Shown here in pieces: positions 9,700 to 17,822 of a DNA stretch of 59,766 nucleotides. Made by a program: the position numbers and the translations under genes. This DNA is from Arenicellales bacterium. Its GTDB lineage: Bacteria > Pseudomonadota > Gammaproteobacteria > BMS3Bbin11. The stretch lies in the NCBI GenBank assembly GCA_029287915.1, contig JARFQE010000016.1, positions 1 to 59,766 of the forward strand. The letters run 5' to 3'. How positions within the stretch are numbered: the stretch's first letter is position 1; each line of letters opens with the position of its first letter. The notes beneath the pieces were generated by a model. The model was not told the origin of the DNA and ran no database searches. It worked only from the letters and a program-made list of their open reading frames with translations.

Positions 9700-10785
9700 T
9701 CAGCTATCAGAGTTATTAATGGTCGATGCTTCATCCACCGGGATGACCCGTTCACCTGATTGGATGAAACCCTGTCCGAAGGTAACAAGTCGAACCTGTT
9801 GTGGTAGCCCGGCAACCCATACGCCGCCGTCTTCAGATCGAATAATCGTCAGCGGATAGAACACCGCCTGGCTGGATTCATTGACAGCCATGACACCAAG
9901 GCGTCCATCATCATGCAGGGTCAACAGCGATGGTGACAGGAAATGTCCCTCAGACTCACTTGTCGGAATCTCCAGCACAGCACTCAAGCCGCTGACCAGT
10001 TCCAGCTCTGTGTTCGGTACTTCAACTTCGATACGATAACTGCGCGTAGCTTCATCAGCCAGGCGCGAAATGAAAGTCAATGTCCCATTCACCTGTTCGC
10101 CGGTAATCAGTGAAATTTTTACTGACTGTCCCAGAGACAGGCTACCGATGCTCTGTTGCGGAACCTGTGCTGTCGCTTTAAGGCGCGAGTCATCGACAAC
10201 GGTCACCACCGAGTCACCACGTTCAAGCAACGATCCGAGTTCAGCTGATCGCTCTTCCACAACACCGTCGAAGGGTGCCCGTACCGATGTTCGTTCGATC
10301 TCCAGTTTGATAGCTGCCAGTTCCGCTTCTGCTACCGCCACATTCGCGCGGGCGGCACGGACGCTATTTTCTGACTGCATCTTTTTACCGAACAGGCGCT
10401 CAGCAGCTTCCAGGTCAGCCCTGTTTTGTGCCAGCTGAGCCCTGGCGCGGGCTAATTTAACTTCGCGATCATCCATTGAAATATTCACCAGTACATCACC
10501 TTTCTTAACGCGGGTACCAATTTCCACATTCACCTGGTCGACGGTACCGGCGGTTTCTGCGCGCAGGGTGACTGTACGCCATGGCTCCAGTTGACCCTGT
10601 ACAAAAACCACGCTGGTAACATTCTCAATATTGAAAGTCTTTACCCGTACTTTCATCAGAATTTCGCGCTCCTGCTGCGCCTGTGTGGCTGGGGTGGCGG
10701 AACTTCCATTGATGATATAACCGCTGCTAATCCACAGCACCAGCGCAATGACGATGCCGAGAGCGATAACCTGCGATGATTTCAT
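9700..10785 (-). CDS. RND efflux periplasmic adaptor (HlyD/MFP family)
   Basis: A 361-residue membrane fusion protein that bridges the inner-membrane RND pump and an outer-membrane channel. There is one N-terminal membrane anchor (about residues 8-25). A lipoyl/barrel-sandwich half follows (RAETAGTVDQVNVEIGTRVKKGD), then a coiled-coil hairpin rich in Ala/Glu/Arg (about 100-150). The second lipoyl half is RTSVRAPFDGVVEER, followed by beta-barrel domains. Its start overlaps the TetR stop by 4 bases (10782-10785), and its stop lies 11 bases before the pump. The three genes are clearly one transcription unit. Confidence 0.92.
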   Translation of the reverse strand: MKSSQVIALGIVIALVLWISSGYIINGSSATPATQAQQEREILMKVRVKTFNIENVTSVVFVQGQLEPWRTVTLRAETAGTVDQVNVEIGTRVKKGDVLVNISMDDREVKLARARAQLAQNRADLEAAERLFGKKMQSENSVRAARANVAVAEAELAAIKLEIERTSVRAPFDGVVEERSAELGSLLERGDSVVTVVDDSRLKATAQVPQQSIGSLSLGQSVKISLITGEQVNGTLTFISRLADEATRSYRIEVEVPNTELELVSGLSAVLEIPTSESEGHFLSPSLLTLHDDGRLGVMAVNESSQAVFYPLTIIRSEDGGVWVAGLPQQVRLVTFGQGFIQSGERVIPVDEASTINNSDS

Positions 10786-11414
10786 TTATTTACCTGTTCT
10801 GCTTTCAGTGAATTTATGGCGAAATCGGCAATCTGCTCGATATATACTTGCGGGTCGACTTTCATCCAGCAACGATTGCCCCATAACTGGTTGACGGCTC
10901 CATTGAATAACGCATCAAGCCCCATTCTGACATTTTGCAACGCTTGTATCCGAAATACGCCCGCTTTCATTCCACGCTCTATGTGTTCATTTGCCCACGC
11001 ACCAAATTCCGCATCCAGTTTTTCGAAGGCCACCACATAGGATTTGCTCAGGCGCTCCCAGAAACCAGCGCGGAATACATACTGTCTGACATTACTGTAC
11101 TGCTGGTGTTCCAGGTGATAGTGCAGTGCATCACGAAAAGCATCGCGCAGGTTTACGACTGGATTATCACCAGTTGGAATCTGGCGACAGCGTTGCAGCA
11201 AACCGTTGAAAAAATCCAGTGCCAGCCGGGCATAGATTTCATCCTTGCTAGCAAAGTGCTTGTAGACCGTACCCTTGCCTATGTCAGCCTCTTTGGCGAT
11301 CTGGGTGACGGTGACGGACTCCCATCTTTCACCTGAAAACAACTTCAGCGCAGCTGATAGAATTTCCTGCTCACGCCGTTCAAATTCGCGTATTTTTCGT
11401 TCACTACTTACCAT
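10782..11414 (-). CDS. TetR-family repressor of the RND operon
   Basis: A 210-residue one-component regulator. The N-terminal HTH covers about residues 10-58 (ILSAALKLFSGERWESVTVTQIA then GKGTVYKHFASKDEIY), which matches the TetR consensus closely. The C-terminal all-helical domain binds ligand and dimerises. It is the first gene of tetR-adaptor-pump and is ATGA-coupled to the adaptor. A promoter whose spacer is filled by a palindrome lies directly upstream, so autorepression together with control of the pump is likely. The ligand is not predictable. Confidence 0.92.
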   Translation of the reverse strand: MVSSERKIREFERREQEILSAALKLFSGERWESVTVTQIAKEADIGKGTVYKHFASKDEIYARLALDFFNGLLQRCRQIPTGDNPVVNLRDAFRDALHYHLEHQQYSNVRQYVFRAGFWERLSKSYVVAFEKLDAEFGAWANEHIERGMKAGVFRIQALQNVRMGLDALFNGAVNQLWGNRCWMKVDPQVYIEQIADFAINSLKAEQVNK

Positions 11415-11427
11415 CGTGCAACACTCT

Positions 11428-11459
11428 ATGACCGACAGTCATTATATGACCACTGGTCA
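11428..11459. promoter_or_regulatory. Candidate TetR operator, two copies of ATGACC-N4-GTCA
   Basis: ATGACC starts at 11428 and 11446, and GTCA starts 10 bases later in each case (11438 and 11456). The two sites therefore lie exactly 18 bases apart. The second copy is a near-perfect 13-base palindrome (11447-11459) between the -35 and -10 elements, and the first covers the region just after the -10. The arrangement fits two TetR dimers on one promoter. The binding protein is inferred from adjacency. Confidence 0.65.
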
Positions 11460-11469
11460 CATAAATCAA
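11441..11469 (-). promoter_or_regulatory. Promoter of the tetR-RND operon
   Basis: On the minus strand a perfect -10 TATAAT (complement of 11441-11446) is preceded by a 17-base spacer and a -35 TTGATT (complement of 11464-11469). The -10 ends 26 bases before the tetR ATG. The spacer holds the palindrome TGACCAGTGGTCA, so repressor binding would directly block polymerase. Confidence 0.7.
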
Positions 11470-11700
11470 GAATTCACCTACTATGACATTCTTATTGACC
11501 CTCAGGTTTTTTTTGCACAGATGGCAGGGAATCAGGACGTGTGCAAATGACAGTGATTCAGTAGATCAAATCGTGTCGAGGATTTGTTGCTTATCGCAGC
11601 CGGATATTTGTCAATTATTCAGGCCTGCAAGGAAACAGTGGCAGTTAACTATGACTCTGAGTTTGCCACCGAGTCCTTACAACTGAAAACACACACAAAT

Positions 11701-12210
11701 TTATGGAAACGCTGGAATTGTGGGTTCAGTACCCTCAATGTCTGCATCAGGATGATGTTGCTTGACCAGTTCCTCAATCTCATCAACGCGAGCTTTGGGG
11801 ACATCGACCAACATTAATATTTCGCCCTCTTTGATGGCTTCCTCAAATTGTGCATGGCGAGAGTTTGGGGCACTGACACCGATCATAGTAGACATAAGTG
11901 CACCAAATCCGGTGCCGGCGAGTGCAATACCCAGCAGTGCACCCCCTCCTAGTACCAGGCCTGCGGGCGGAAAGGTAACAGCAGCTACACCAGCGAGAAG
12001 ACCGGTTGCTCCACCAACTGCAATACCACGCTCGAACGCCGGGACTACATCACTTTTCTGCGCCAGTGACGCTTCCGGCAGATCTGCCATCGCAGTACCT
12101 TCTTTCGCAATCACATGAATATTATTTTCAGCAATTCGCGCAAGCAGTAATTCGTCAACAATCTTACGCGCAACGTCGACATCAGGTAACAGGAAGTAGA
12201 TTCTTCTCAT
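11701..12210 (-). CDS. DUF1269-like membrane-hairpin protein
   Basis: A 169-residue protein of unknown function. The ATG at 12210 is chosen because GGAG lies 7 bases upstream; a TTG two codons earlier would be too close. An N-terminal alpha/beta fold (MRRIYFLLPDVDVARKIVDELL) leads to a glycine/alanine-rich hydrophobic hairpin at about residues 65-115. A second alpha/beta piece with ISPxxR-like spacing follows (EGEILMLVDVPKARVDEIEELV). The layout resembles DUF1269 and general-stress 17M-like proteins, in which two ferredoxin-like halves flank a glycine-rich membrane hairpin. It is a single gene between tetR and the csp gene, and no partner suggests a role. Confidence 0.7.
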   Translation of the reverse strand: MRRIYFLLPDVDVARKIVDELLLARIAENNIHVIAKEGTAMADLPEASLAQKSDVVPAFERGIAVGGATGLLAGVAAVTFPPAGLVLGGGALLGIALAGTGFGALMSTMIGVSAPNSRHAQFEEAIKEGEILMLVDVPKARVDEIEELVKQHHPDADIEGTEPTIPAFP

Positions 12211-12402
12211 GACCAAACTCCTTTTTCTAATTAGAAATTATAAAATATGAAAGTATTCTGTTGTGTAAATTATCATAAAAACTAACAAAAGGTACATTGA
12301 TGCATATAGATCTTGCCTTTCATTAATCCAGAGAAAGCGGGCACAAATACCATTAGTATTGTTAGCCAGGCCATTTGTAACTCTAAAGTTTGTACTTTTG
12401 AC

Positions 12403-12430
12403 AAAAAAAACCCCGCTATTTATTGCGAGG
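12403..12430 (-). terminator. Rho-independent terminator of the cold shock gene
   Basis: Read on the minus strand, CCTCGC-N8-GCGGGG forms a six-pair stem (one T-G wobble) followed by eight T residues (complement of 12403-12410). It lies 28 bases after the csp stop, so it ends that transcript. Confidence 0.8.
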
Positions 12431-12458
12431 CTTTTTGATACTTAGTATGACCGGCTAT

Positions 12459-12659
12459 TCAGGTCTGTACGTTTACTGCTGTAGGGCCTTTTGCTCCTTC
12501 TTCAACGTCGAAAGTCACGTCCTGACCTTCAGCGAGTGTACGGAAGCCTTCACTGGCGATAGCAGAAAAGTGTACAAATACGTCCTTACTGCCATCAGAT
12601 GGAGTGATAAAGCCGAAGCCTTTGGATTCGTTAAACCATTTAACGGTTCCTGTTGCCAT
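12459..12659 (-). CDS. Cold shock domain protein (CspA family)
   Basis: A 66-residue single OB-fold RNA/ssDNA-binding protein. Both nucleic-acid motifs are intact: RNP1 KGFGFI (residues 13-18) and RNP2 VFVHF (27-31). The opening [16 protein letters not shown] is the family signature and the length is standard. GAGG lies 8-9 bases before the ATG. The transcript has a dedicated terminator and an A/T-rich leader, so the gene is monocistronic. Whether it is cold-induced or constitutive cannot be told from the protein; these paralogues act as RNA chaperones. Confidence 0.96.
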   Translation of the reverse strand: MATGTVKWFNESKGFGFITPSDGSKDVFVHFSAIASEGFRTLAEGQDVTFDVEEGAKGPTAVNVQT

Positions 12660-12692
12660 GATAAATACCTCAAAAAAAAATTAAAAAATTAG

Positions 12693-12788
12693 CATGTTAC
12701 AAATCTTACGAGGTAATCAACAGGAGAAAGTTGGATCGAACTTCTGACAAAAACCAGCAGAGTATGTAGCGAGAACGAATGTAACATG
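12693..12788. repeat. Nine-base inverted repeat upstream of the csp gene
   Basis: CATGTTACA at 12693-12701 is the exact reverse complement of TGTAACATG at 12780-12788, 78 bases apart, in the csp upstream region. If both arms are transcribed they could pair in the leader. Otherwise they may be protein-binding half-sites. No function is assigned. Confidence 0.4.
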
Positions 12789-12877
12789 TTTCATGCAGAG
12801 ATAAAAAGCCTAAATTTAGATATAAGATAAAAGAACTGCGCGTAATCTTTTATACCTTCCGCCGTGTTGCAATTATT

Positions 12878-13693
12878 TCAAACCTTTTCTCCGATGGTGT
12901 GAATAACTTCAACATTGAAGAAGATGCCATTTTCATCGGCCAGTTCATTGACCTCATGCAGATGTTCCTGCTTGAATTGCGCCGCCTGTTGTTCGGCTAT
13001 CTGACTAACAAAACCACGGTAGCCGGCCCACCACACTACATCCCACCAGCCATTTGCATCGTCGAAATAATAACCAACCTGGTTTCGTCTATGAGTGATT
13101 TTCTTAAAACCTGCAGCTTCGTAAAGTTCACAGTTGGATGCTTCGCTATCGAGCTGTGACCAGGAGATGTCAGGAACATCAACACCATATTGCTGTAAAC
13201 GTTTCATGATCAGATCCTGCATCGGTGCCATACTGCCTTTTGCAAAATGGGTAGTAAGGAAGCGGCCACCGGGTTTCAGGCGCGTGTAAACGTCTTCAAC
13301 GAGCTGTTGCATGTCTTCAACGAAGAAAACCCCAAAGGATGCATTGATTACATCATAGTGCTTTTGCGGTAGATCCATGCGTGTCATATCCATTTGCTGA
13401 AATTTGACATTAGTCAGTTCTAGAGCATTTGCCCTGGCCCGCGCTTTTTCAAGCATTCCTTCAGAGAGATCAATACCAGTTACCTTACCGTCAGGCAGAT
13501 GACAGGCTAGTAGTGTGGATGCCAGTCCAGTGCCAGCAGCAATATCGAGAATATTCTCATCACCATTCAAATTAAGTAAACCTGGCAGGTGACTGGCTGC
13601 ATTCTCAAAGAATCTTAAAGAGCCTTTGCCGTATTGTTCGCAAACGGTGTTAAAGACCTGGCGGATGAATTCCTTGCGTTGCTCGTCTTCCAT
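12878..13693 (-). CDS. Class I SAM-dependent methyltransferase (UbiE-like)
   Basis: A 271-residue Rossmann-fold methyltransferase. Motif I is ILDIAAGTGLAS (about residues 48-59). The acidic loop after beta-2 is VTGIDLSEGM, and the post-motif region is NASFGVFFVED followed by LKPGGRFL. The N-terminal half resembles UbiE/Methyltransf_11 enzymes. The C-terminal 90 residues are Trp-rich (GWWDVVWWAGYRG), as often seen in small-molecule methyltransferases. The substrate is unknown. It lies 56 bases beyond the oxidase genes on the same strand and may be the last gene of that operon. Confidence 0.85.
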   Translation of the reverse strand: MEDEQRKEFIRQVFNTVCEQYGKGSLRFFENAASHLPGLLNLNGDENILDIAAGTGLASTLLACHLPDGKVTGIDLSEGMLEKARARANALELTNVKFQQMDMTRMDLPQKHYDVINASFGVFFVEDMQQLVEDVYTRLKPGGRFLTTHFAKGSMAPMQDLIMKRLQQYGVDVPDISWSQLDSEASNCELYEAAGFKKITHRRNQVGYYFDDANGWWDVVWWAGYRGFVSQIAEQQAAQFKQEHLHEVNELADENGIFFNVEVIHTIGEKV

Positions 13694-13749
13694 TATGATG
13701 CTCAGGTGTTAAATATCAGATTAATCATAAAACAACTGCGTAAAACTTC

Positions 13750-14859
13750 TTACCTTTTACAAAACCGTTGAATGTTGAATGGCTCAATGGGGAACTCGGT
13801 CCGCTCATCAAGTATCAACTGAGAAATAATCTTACCGACCACGGGAGACAATTGAAAACCGTGCGCTGAGAAGCCAAAGGCATGGTAGGCATAAGGCGAC
13901 CTGCTGCTGCGTCCGATAACGGGCAGATTGTCTGGCATAAAGGCTTCTATACCCGCCCATGTGCGTACGATACGTACATTTTCCAGTTGCGGAAACAGGG
14001 CCATAACTGTGCGTGCGCTAAGCGCAAGTTTTGCCCAGTCCATATCCGTTGTCTGATGTTCAAAATCCAGTTCAGCCATGTGAGCACCACCAATTAGCAG
14101 TGTGCCATTCTGCATCTGCTTGAATGACAGCTTACGGCTCGCCGCTCCTATCACCGGCTCTATGAAACGGGGCAGACGTTCGGTGATCATCAGCATCGGA
14201 GCACCGGGTTTCAGCGGAACCGATTCACCCAGTGCAGCAGCAACACGAGCAGCCCAGGCACCTGCGCAATTCACCAGTACAGGTGCACGAAATTCACCCT
14301 TCTCAGAACTCACACACCACTCGTTTCCATTGTGTTCTATTGCGTCTGCGCGTACCGAAGCGTGATATTCAACACCCAGTGAGAGTGCCTTGCGGCGAAA
14401 GGCATCGAGCGCATGAAAGGGCCGACCATAGCCGTCATTGCGGCATATCAGGGCGCCTTTGCAGTGTGGCGCCAGTGCCGGTACCAGCCGGTATAATTCG
14501 TCTCTGTCAATAATTTCCTCGTGTTCAAATCCCAGCCCTCGAACCATCGCTGCACGCTCCTCAAGCAGCTGCATGTCTTCAGCATTTTCCGCAACCCGGA
14601 TCTGGCCAGGGAAACGGGTATCACAGTCTGAATCAACCAGTGATTCAATGTTATGCCACATATCAGCAGCCGCTACCGATATCGGTATTTCAGCCGGATG
14701 ACGATTTAGCTGTCGCAGGCCACCTGCATTGACGCCGGAAGCATGGCGTCCCGCACTGTCCTTGTCCAGAACCTTGCAGCGCGTGCCGCGTTTTACCAGC
14801 TGCAGGGCTACAGAAAACCCCATCAGTCCACCACCAATAATCAGAACATCAGGCTTCAT
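13750..14859 (-). CDS. FAD-dependent amino/imino-acid oxidase subunit (DAO family, HcnC/OoxB-like)
   Basis: A 369-residue D-amino-acid-oxidase-fold flavoprotein. The ADP-binding motif GGGLMGFSVA begins at about residue 8 and the FAD acidic turn (CKVLDKDSAG) follows. GLRQLNRHPAE and the late RTWAGIEAFMPDNLPVIGR are typical of glycine/sarcosine oxidase-like subunits. The true start is ATG at 14859, overlapping the previous stop as ATGA; upstream in-frame sequence belongs to the neighbouring gene. In the family this subunit is catalytic and passes electrons to an FAD/2Fe-2S partner, here the two preceding genes. The substrate is probably an amino acid, imino acid or opine. Confidence 0.87.
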   Translation of the reverse strand: MKPDVLIIGGGLMGFSVALQLVKRGTRCKVLDKDSAGRHASGVNAGGLRQLNRHPAEIPISVAAADMWHNIESLVDSDCDTRFPGQIRVAENAEDMQLLEERAAMVRGLGFEHEEIIDRDELYRLVPALAPHCKGALICRNDGYGRPFHALDAFRRKALSLGVEYHASVRADAIEHNGNEWCVSSEKGEFRAPVLVNCAGAWAARVAAALGESVPLKPGAPMLMITERLPRFIEPVIGAASRKLSFKQMQNGTLLIGGAHMAELDFEHQTTDMDWAKLALSARTVMALFPQLENVRIVRTWAGIEAFMPDNLPVIGRSSRSPYAYHAFGFSAHGFQLSPVVGKIISQLILDERTEFPIEPFNIQRFCKR

Positions 14860-16250
14860 TCCTTTTCCTCTGGATAGAGACTGGCCAGCTGACCCAGTGT
14901 CAATGGTGTTACCGGTGGTCGACCCCGATAATGACCTCCCCGGGCTATGCTGTCTCCGCCCGTCGCGGCGATGATATTTTCCACCACATCGGCACACTGG
15001 CGACCCTGGCAGGGACCCATTCCGCAGCGGGTCTGAAACTTGACCTGGTTGCTATCGCTATGGCCATTAGCGACGGCCATGCGTATCTCGCCGGCAGTAA
15101 CTTCCTCGCAACGACAGACGATAGTTCCATCGTCAGGCACTCTAAGCAGCTTACCGGGTATATGAAAAAAGGCCTCCAGAAAAGGGCGAACATGTAAATC
15201 TTCACGCATCCATTTCCTGTCTTTCCGACCCAGACGATCACGTTGCCGCTGGTCTATCTTTGCAAGCTGATGAAGAGCCTCCAAAGCCGCCAGACGACCG
15301 GCATGTTCAGCTGTTCGGGCACCGCCTATTCCACCGCCATCACCAGCAATCAGGATGCCATCGATACTGCTATTGCCCCATTCGTCAAGCTGTGGACGCC
15401 AGCACTGCTGGCTGCTGTCCCAGTCATGCCTGCATCCGGCAGCCCGCGACAGCTGAGTGTGTGGAATTACCCCGAAATGGGTTAATAGCAATTCTGTCTC
15501 TAAAACATGTTGCCTGCCGTTCTGACGGAAACTGATTGACTCAAGCTGTTCCCTGCCACTGGCCCGTAACTCACTGATGTTATGCAACGTGCTGATACCG
15601 GCACGCTTCAGCTCCTTTTTATAGGCCATTCCCTTCATCAGGTAATGGCCAGCCAGCAAGGCACGGGGCAGATACGGCAATGCCCGCAGGTGATTGTGAA
15701 CGGGGGTAAGGTCAAGTATCGCCTTTATCTTCACACCGGCGTGCAGATACTGCCATGCCAGTAACAATAACAGGGGGCCAGAGCCGGCCAGAACAACGCC
15801 ATCAGCAGGAACAATGCCATGGGCCTTGAACAGGATCTGCCCGGCTCCGGCATTCATGACTCCAGGCAGTGTCCAGCCCGGAAACGGTAAGGGGCGCTCC
15901 ATGGCGCCATTTGCAAGCAGGATCTGATTGGCCGTGATCATTGCTGCTGTGTTCGAGCACACCAATCCTATTTCAAGCTTGCGGTTCAATGACCAAACCT
16001 GTGTGTCTGGATAATATTCAATGGATGAATCACGCAACACTGATACCAGCTCCGAGCCGCGCTGGTACTCAGCACCGAGTAAGCTGGACCGCTCAGCCGG
16101 AATAGATTCTATGGCTCTATAAATCTGCCCACCTGGAGCAGGCTGCTCATCCAGCAACGCAACATCAAGCCCATGATGTGCTGCATTCACCGCTGCAGCC
16201 AGCCCAGCCGGTCCGGCACCAACGATCACCAGTGAATAGTGATCTTTCAT
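14856..16250 (-). CDS. FAD/NAD(P)-type dehydrogenase subunit with BFD 2Fe-2S domain (HcnB/OoxA-like)
   Basis: A 464-residue flavoprotein with a pyridine-nucleotide-disulfide oxidoreductase fold. The FAD motif is GAGPAGLAAAVNAAHHG (about residues 10-26), followed by DEQPAPGGQIYR. ATP-type binding repeats around VVLAGSGPLLLLLAW and LIAGDGGGIGGARTAEHAG follow. The C-terminal Fer2_BFD domain (about 380-435) has four cysteines arranged CRC and CGMGPC. This is the architecture of the alpha/gamma subunit of octopine oxidase, hydrogen cyanide synthase and D-hydroxyproline dehydrogenase. It overlaps both neighbours by 4 bases, so the three subunits are co-translated. Confidence 0.88.
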   Translation of the reverse strand: MKDHYSLVIVGAGPAGLAAAVNAAHHGLDVALLDEQPAPGGQIYRAIESIPAERSSLLGAEYQRGSELVSVLRDSSIEYYPDTQVWSLNRKLEIGLVCSNTAAMITANQILLANGAMERPLPFPGWTLPGVMNAGAGQILFKAHGIVPADGVVLAGSGPLLLLLAWQYLHAGVKIKAILDLTPVHNHLRALPYLPRALLAGHYLMKGMAYKKELKRAGISTLHNISELRASGREQLESISFRQNGRQHVLETELLLTHFGVIPHTQLSRAAGCRHDWDSSQQCWRPQLDEWGNSSIDGILIAGDGGGIGGARTAEHAGRLAALEALHQLAKIDQRQRDRLGRKDRKWMREDLHVRPFLEAFFHIPGKLLRVPDDGTIVCRCEEVTAGEIRMAVANGHSDSNQVKFQTRCGMGPCQGRQCADVVENIIAATGGDSIARGGHYRGRPPVTPLTLGQLASLYPEEKE

Positions 16251-16543
16251 GTCTGTAGCACACCAGTACCATGCTGTCGTTCTATGGTCATTCCTTCAGC
16301 GACGTATTCCTTACAGGCACGCTGATTGGGCTGGCCATCAATTATCATCAGGCATTCATAGCACACTCCCATGAGGCAAAAGGGCGCGCGTGGGGAGCCG
16401 GATACTGGTGTTGTACGTGTGTAGCCAATACCACTGGCAAGCACGGCGGCAGCAACGGTCTCGCCAGCAGGAACCTCGACGGGCTGCCCCTCTATTGTGA
16501 CTGTGACAGTCTTTTCGGGGTTATCGTCTAATCGTTTTAACAT
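16247..16543 (-). CDS. 2Fe-2S ferredoxin-like subunit of a heterotrimeric oxidase (HcnA/OoxC-like)
   Basis: A 98-residue single-domain iron-sulfur protein. Cys56, Cys61, Cys64 and Cys77 form C-x4-C-x2-C-x12-C, the plant-type 2Fe-2S ligand spacing, in the context FCLMGVCYEC. The preceding SGSPRAPFC matches the small subunits of HcnABC and related amine or imino-acid dehydrogenases. It passes electrons between the flavins or to the quinone pool. It overlaps the FAD/BFD subunit by 4 bases and follows the ornithine-cyclodeaminase-family gene by 31 bases. Confidence 0.88.
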   Translation of the reverse strand: MLKRLDDNPEKTVTVTIEGQPVEVPAGETVAAAVLASGIGYTRTTPVSGSPRAPFCLMGVCYECLMIIDGQPNQRACKEYVAEGMTIERQHGTGVLQT

Positions 16544-16574
16544 GTATCAGTACTTAATTGACGAATCACAGCTT

Positions 16575-17633
16575 TTATAGCCTCACCTGCTTCATAATAT
16601 CCGGATGTTCAAAGATCATGCATTGCTGCAGATCAAGATCCTGACCGCTTCCCGCACGGCTGGCGCGCTGGTACATGGACAAGCCAATTGCAACATCAAT
16701 ATAAGCCAGTCCAACAGCATTAAAATAGATGCGTTCATCATCAGACTCACGACCCGGTTTGTGTCCTGAAACAAGCTCATGCAGATCGGCATGGATATCA
16801 GCCCCGGAAATAAGGCCTTCAGAATACATCCTGCTCAACGTTTGCGTGCGGTGGGTGACGGTGTCCCAGTCGTCACAGACGATCTTGTCACAATTCTGCG
16901 CAACTTCATATTCGTCCTCCCAGCCACCAATGTGACTGTAGAAGGCACCTGGTTTCATCCAGGCGGCCTTTAGTAACGGCGCCTGGGCGCTGGTCGCGGT
17001 AACCAGAATATCGGCATCCTCCATCGCTGCACGACCATGTGTCTTCGCACTGACGAAGTTCATGTCTGTGAACAACGGTGACAGCTCTTCAATGAACTGC
17101 TCTTCCTCTTCGATAGTTTTAGCCGCCACTCGACATTCTTTCAGGCTGGGCCTGACCACCTTCATGGCTAACAAATGCATCTTGGCCTGTTCACCAGCAC
17201 CAATGAAACCTATTACTTCGCTGTCCATGCGGGACAGATGCTTGGCCGCCACACCCCCCATTGCCGCAACCCGCATATTTGAAGCAAGTGTGCCCTCCAT
17301 TACGGCAGTGGGAAAGCCCTTTTCAATCTCGGAAAGGACAAAGATAGCAGATAAATTTTGTGCGCCATGCAATGCCGGATTTCCCGGGAAAACAGATACC
17401 CATTTCACCCCGCTAACCTTTTCGTCCAGCAAAGTGGCCGGCAGACAGTTGATGCGATCCTGCGAAGCCTGATCAAAGATCTGCACGATCTTCTCCGGAA
17501 ATAATATACGATTATCTTTGAAGGCCAGCATGGTTTTCTCTGCCACTTCCATGGCCATATGAATATCAAAACAGCCAGCCTCTAACAGGTCTTCCTGCGA
17601 CAGGTAGGTGAAGGTGATCTTATGGTCGGACAT
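16575..17633 (-). CDS. Ornithine cyclodeaminase/mu-crystallin family enzyme
   Basis: A 352-residue NAD(P)-dependent member of the OCD/mu-crystallin family. The conserved SGVKWVSVFPGNP segment holds the substrate-binding Lys (about residue 76). EGTLASNMRVAAMGGVAAKHL follows, split here as EGTLASNMRVAA. The Rossmann motif is GFIGAGEQAKMH (about 140-151). Family members include ornithine cyclodeaminase, delta-1-pyrroline-2-carboxylate reductase (LhpI), alanine dehydrogenase and opine-type enzymes, and sequence alone does not separate them here. It heads an operon with a three-subunit dehydrogenase. That context favours imino-acid (proline, hydroxyproline or pipecolate) or opine catabolism over siderophore biosynthesis. 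Confidence 0.83.
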   Translation of the reverse strand: MSDHKITFTYLSQEDLLEAGCFDIHMAMEVAEKTMLAFKDNRILFPEKIVQIFDQASQDRINCLPATLLDEKVSGVKWVSVFPGNPALHGAQNLSAIFVLSEIEKGFPTAVMEGTLASNMRVAAMGGVAAKHLSRMDSEVIGFIGAGEQAKMHLLAMKVVRPSLKECRVAAKTIEEEEQFIEELSPLFTDMNFVSAKTHGRAAMEDADILVTATSAQAPLLKAAWMKPGAFYSHIGGWEDEYEVAQNCDKIVCDDWDTVTHRTQTLSRMYSEGLISGADIHADLHELVSGHKPGRESDDERIYFNAVGLAYIDVAIGLSMYQRASRAGSGQDLDLQQCMIFEHPDIMKQVRL

Positions 17634-17685
17634 CCCGGACTCTCCATGATTTATTAGTTACAATACATATCGCAATACACTGCAT

Positions 17686-17691
17686 ATTATA
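17686..17691 (-). promoter_or_regulatory. Candidate -10 element for the OCD-oxidase operon
   Basis: A perfect TATAAT lies on the minus strand about 53 bases before the OCD start. No convincing -35 is found at 16-18 bases, so an activator may be needed. The 17634-17822 interval is divergent with ppdK and must hold both promoters. Confidence 0.4.
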
Positions 17692-17776
17692 CAGAGGATT
17701 AACCTTTGAGTTTTATGACTTGACTACGAAATCTGATTTTTTACTATCTCCCGCAATGGCACTTTGTCATAATCCG

Positions 17777-17788
17777 GTAACAAGTTAC
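17777..17788. promoter_or_regulatory. Palindrome GTAAC-AA-GTTAC upstream of ppdK
   Basis: A 5-2-5 perfect inverted repeat centred about 40 bases before the ppdK start. It sits where an operator would overlap or follow the promoter. The binding protein is unknown. Confidence 0.35.
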
Positions 17789-17822
17789 TTATAAAATATT
17801 ATCTCTCCCGAGGTCAGGAAAA

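Noticed and set aside
13750-16543. Hydrogen cyanide synthase hcnABC
   Set aside because: The three-subunit layout matches, but the preceding OCD-family gene and the lack of HCN-type regulation favour imino-acid or opine oxidation. The families cannot be separated by eye.
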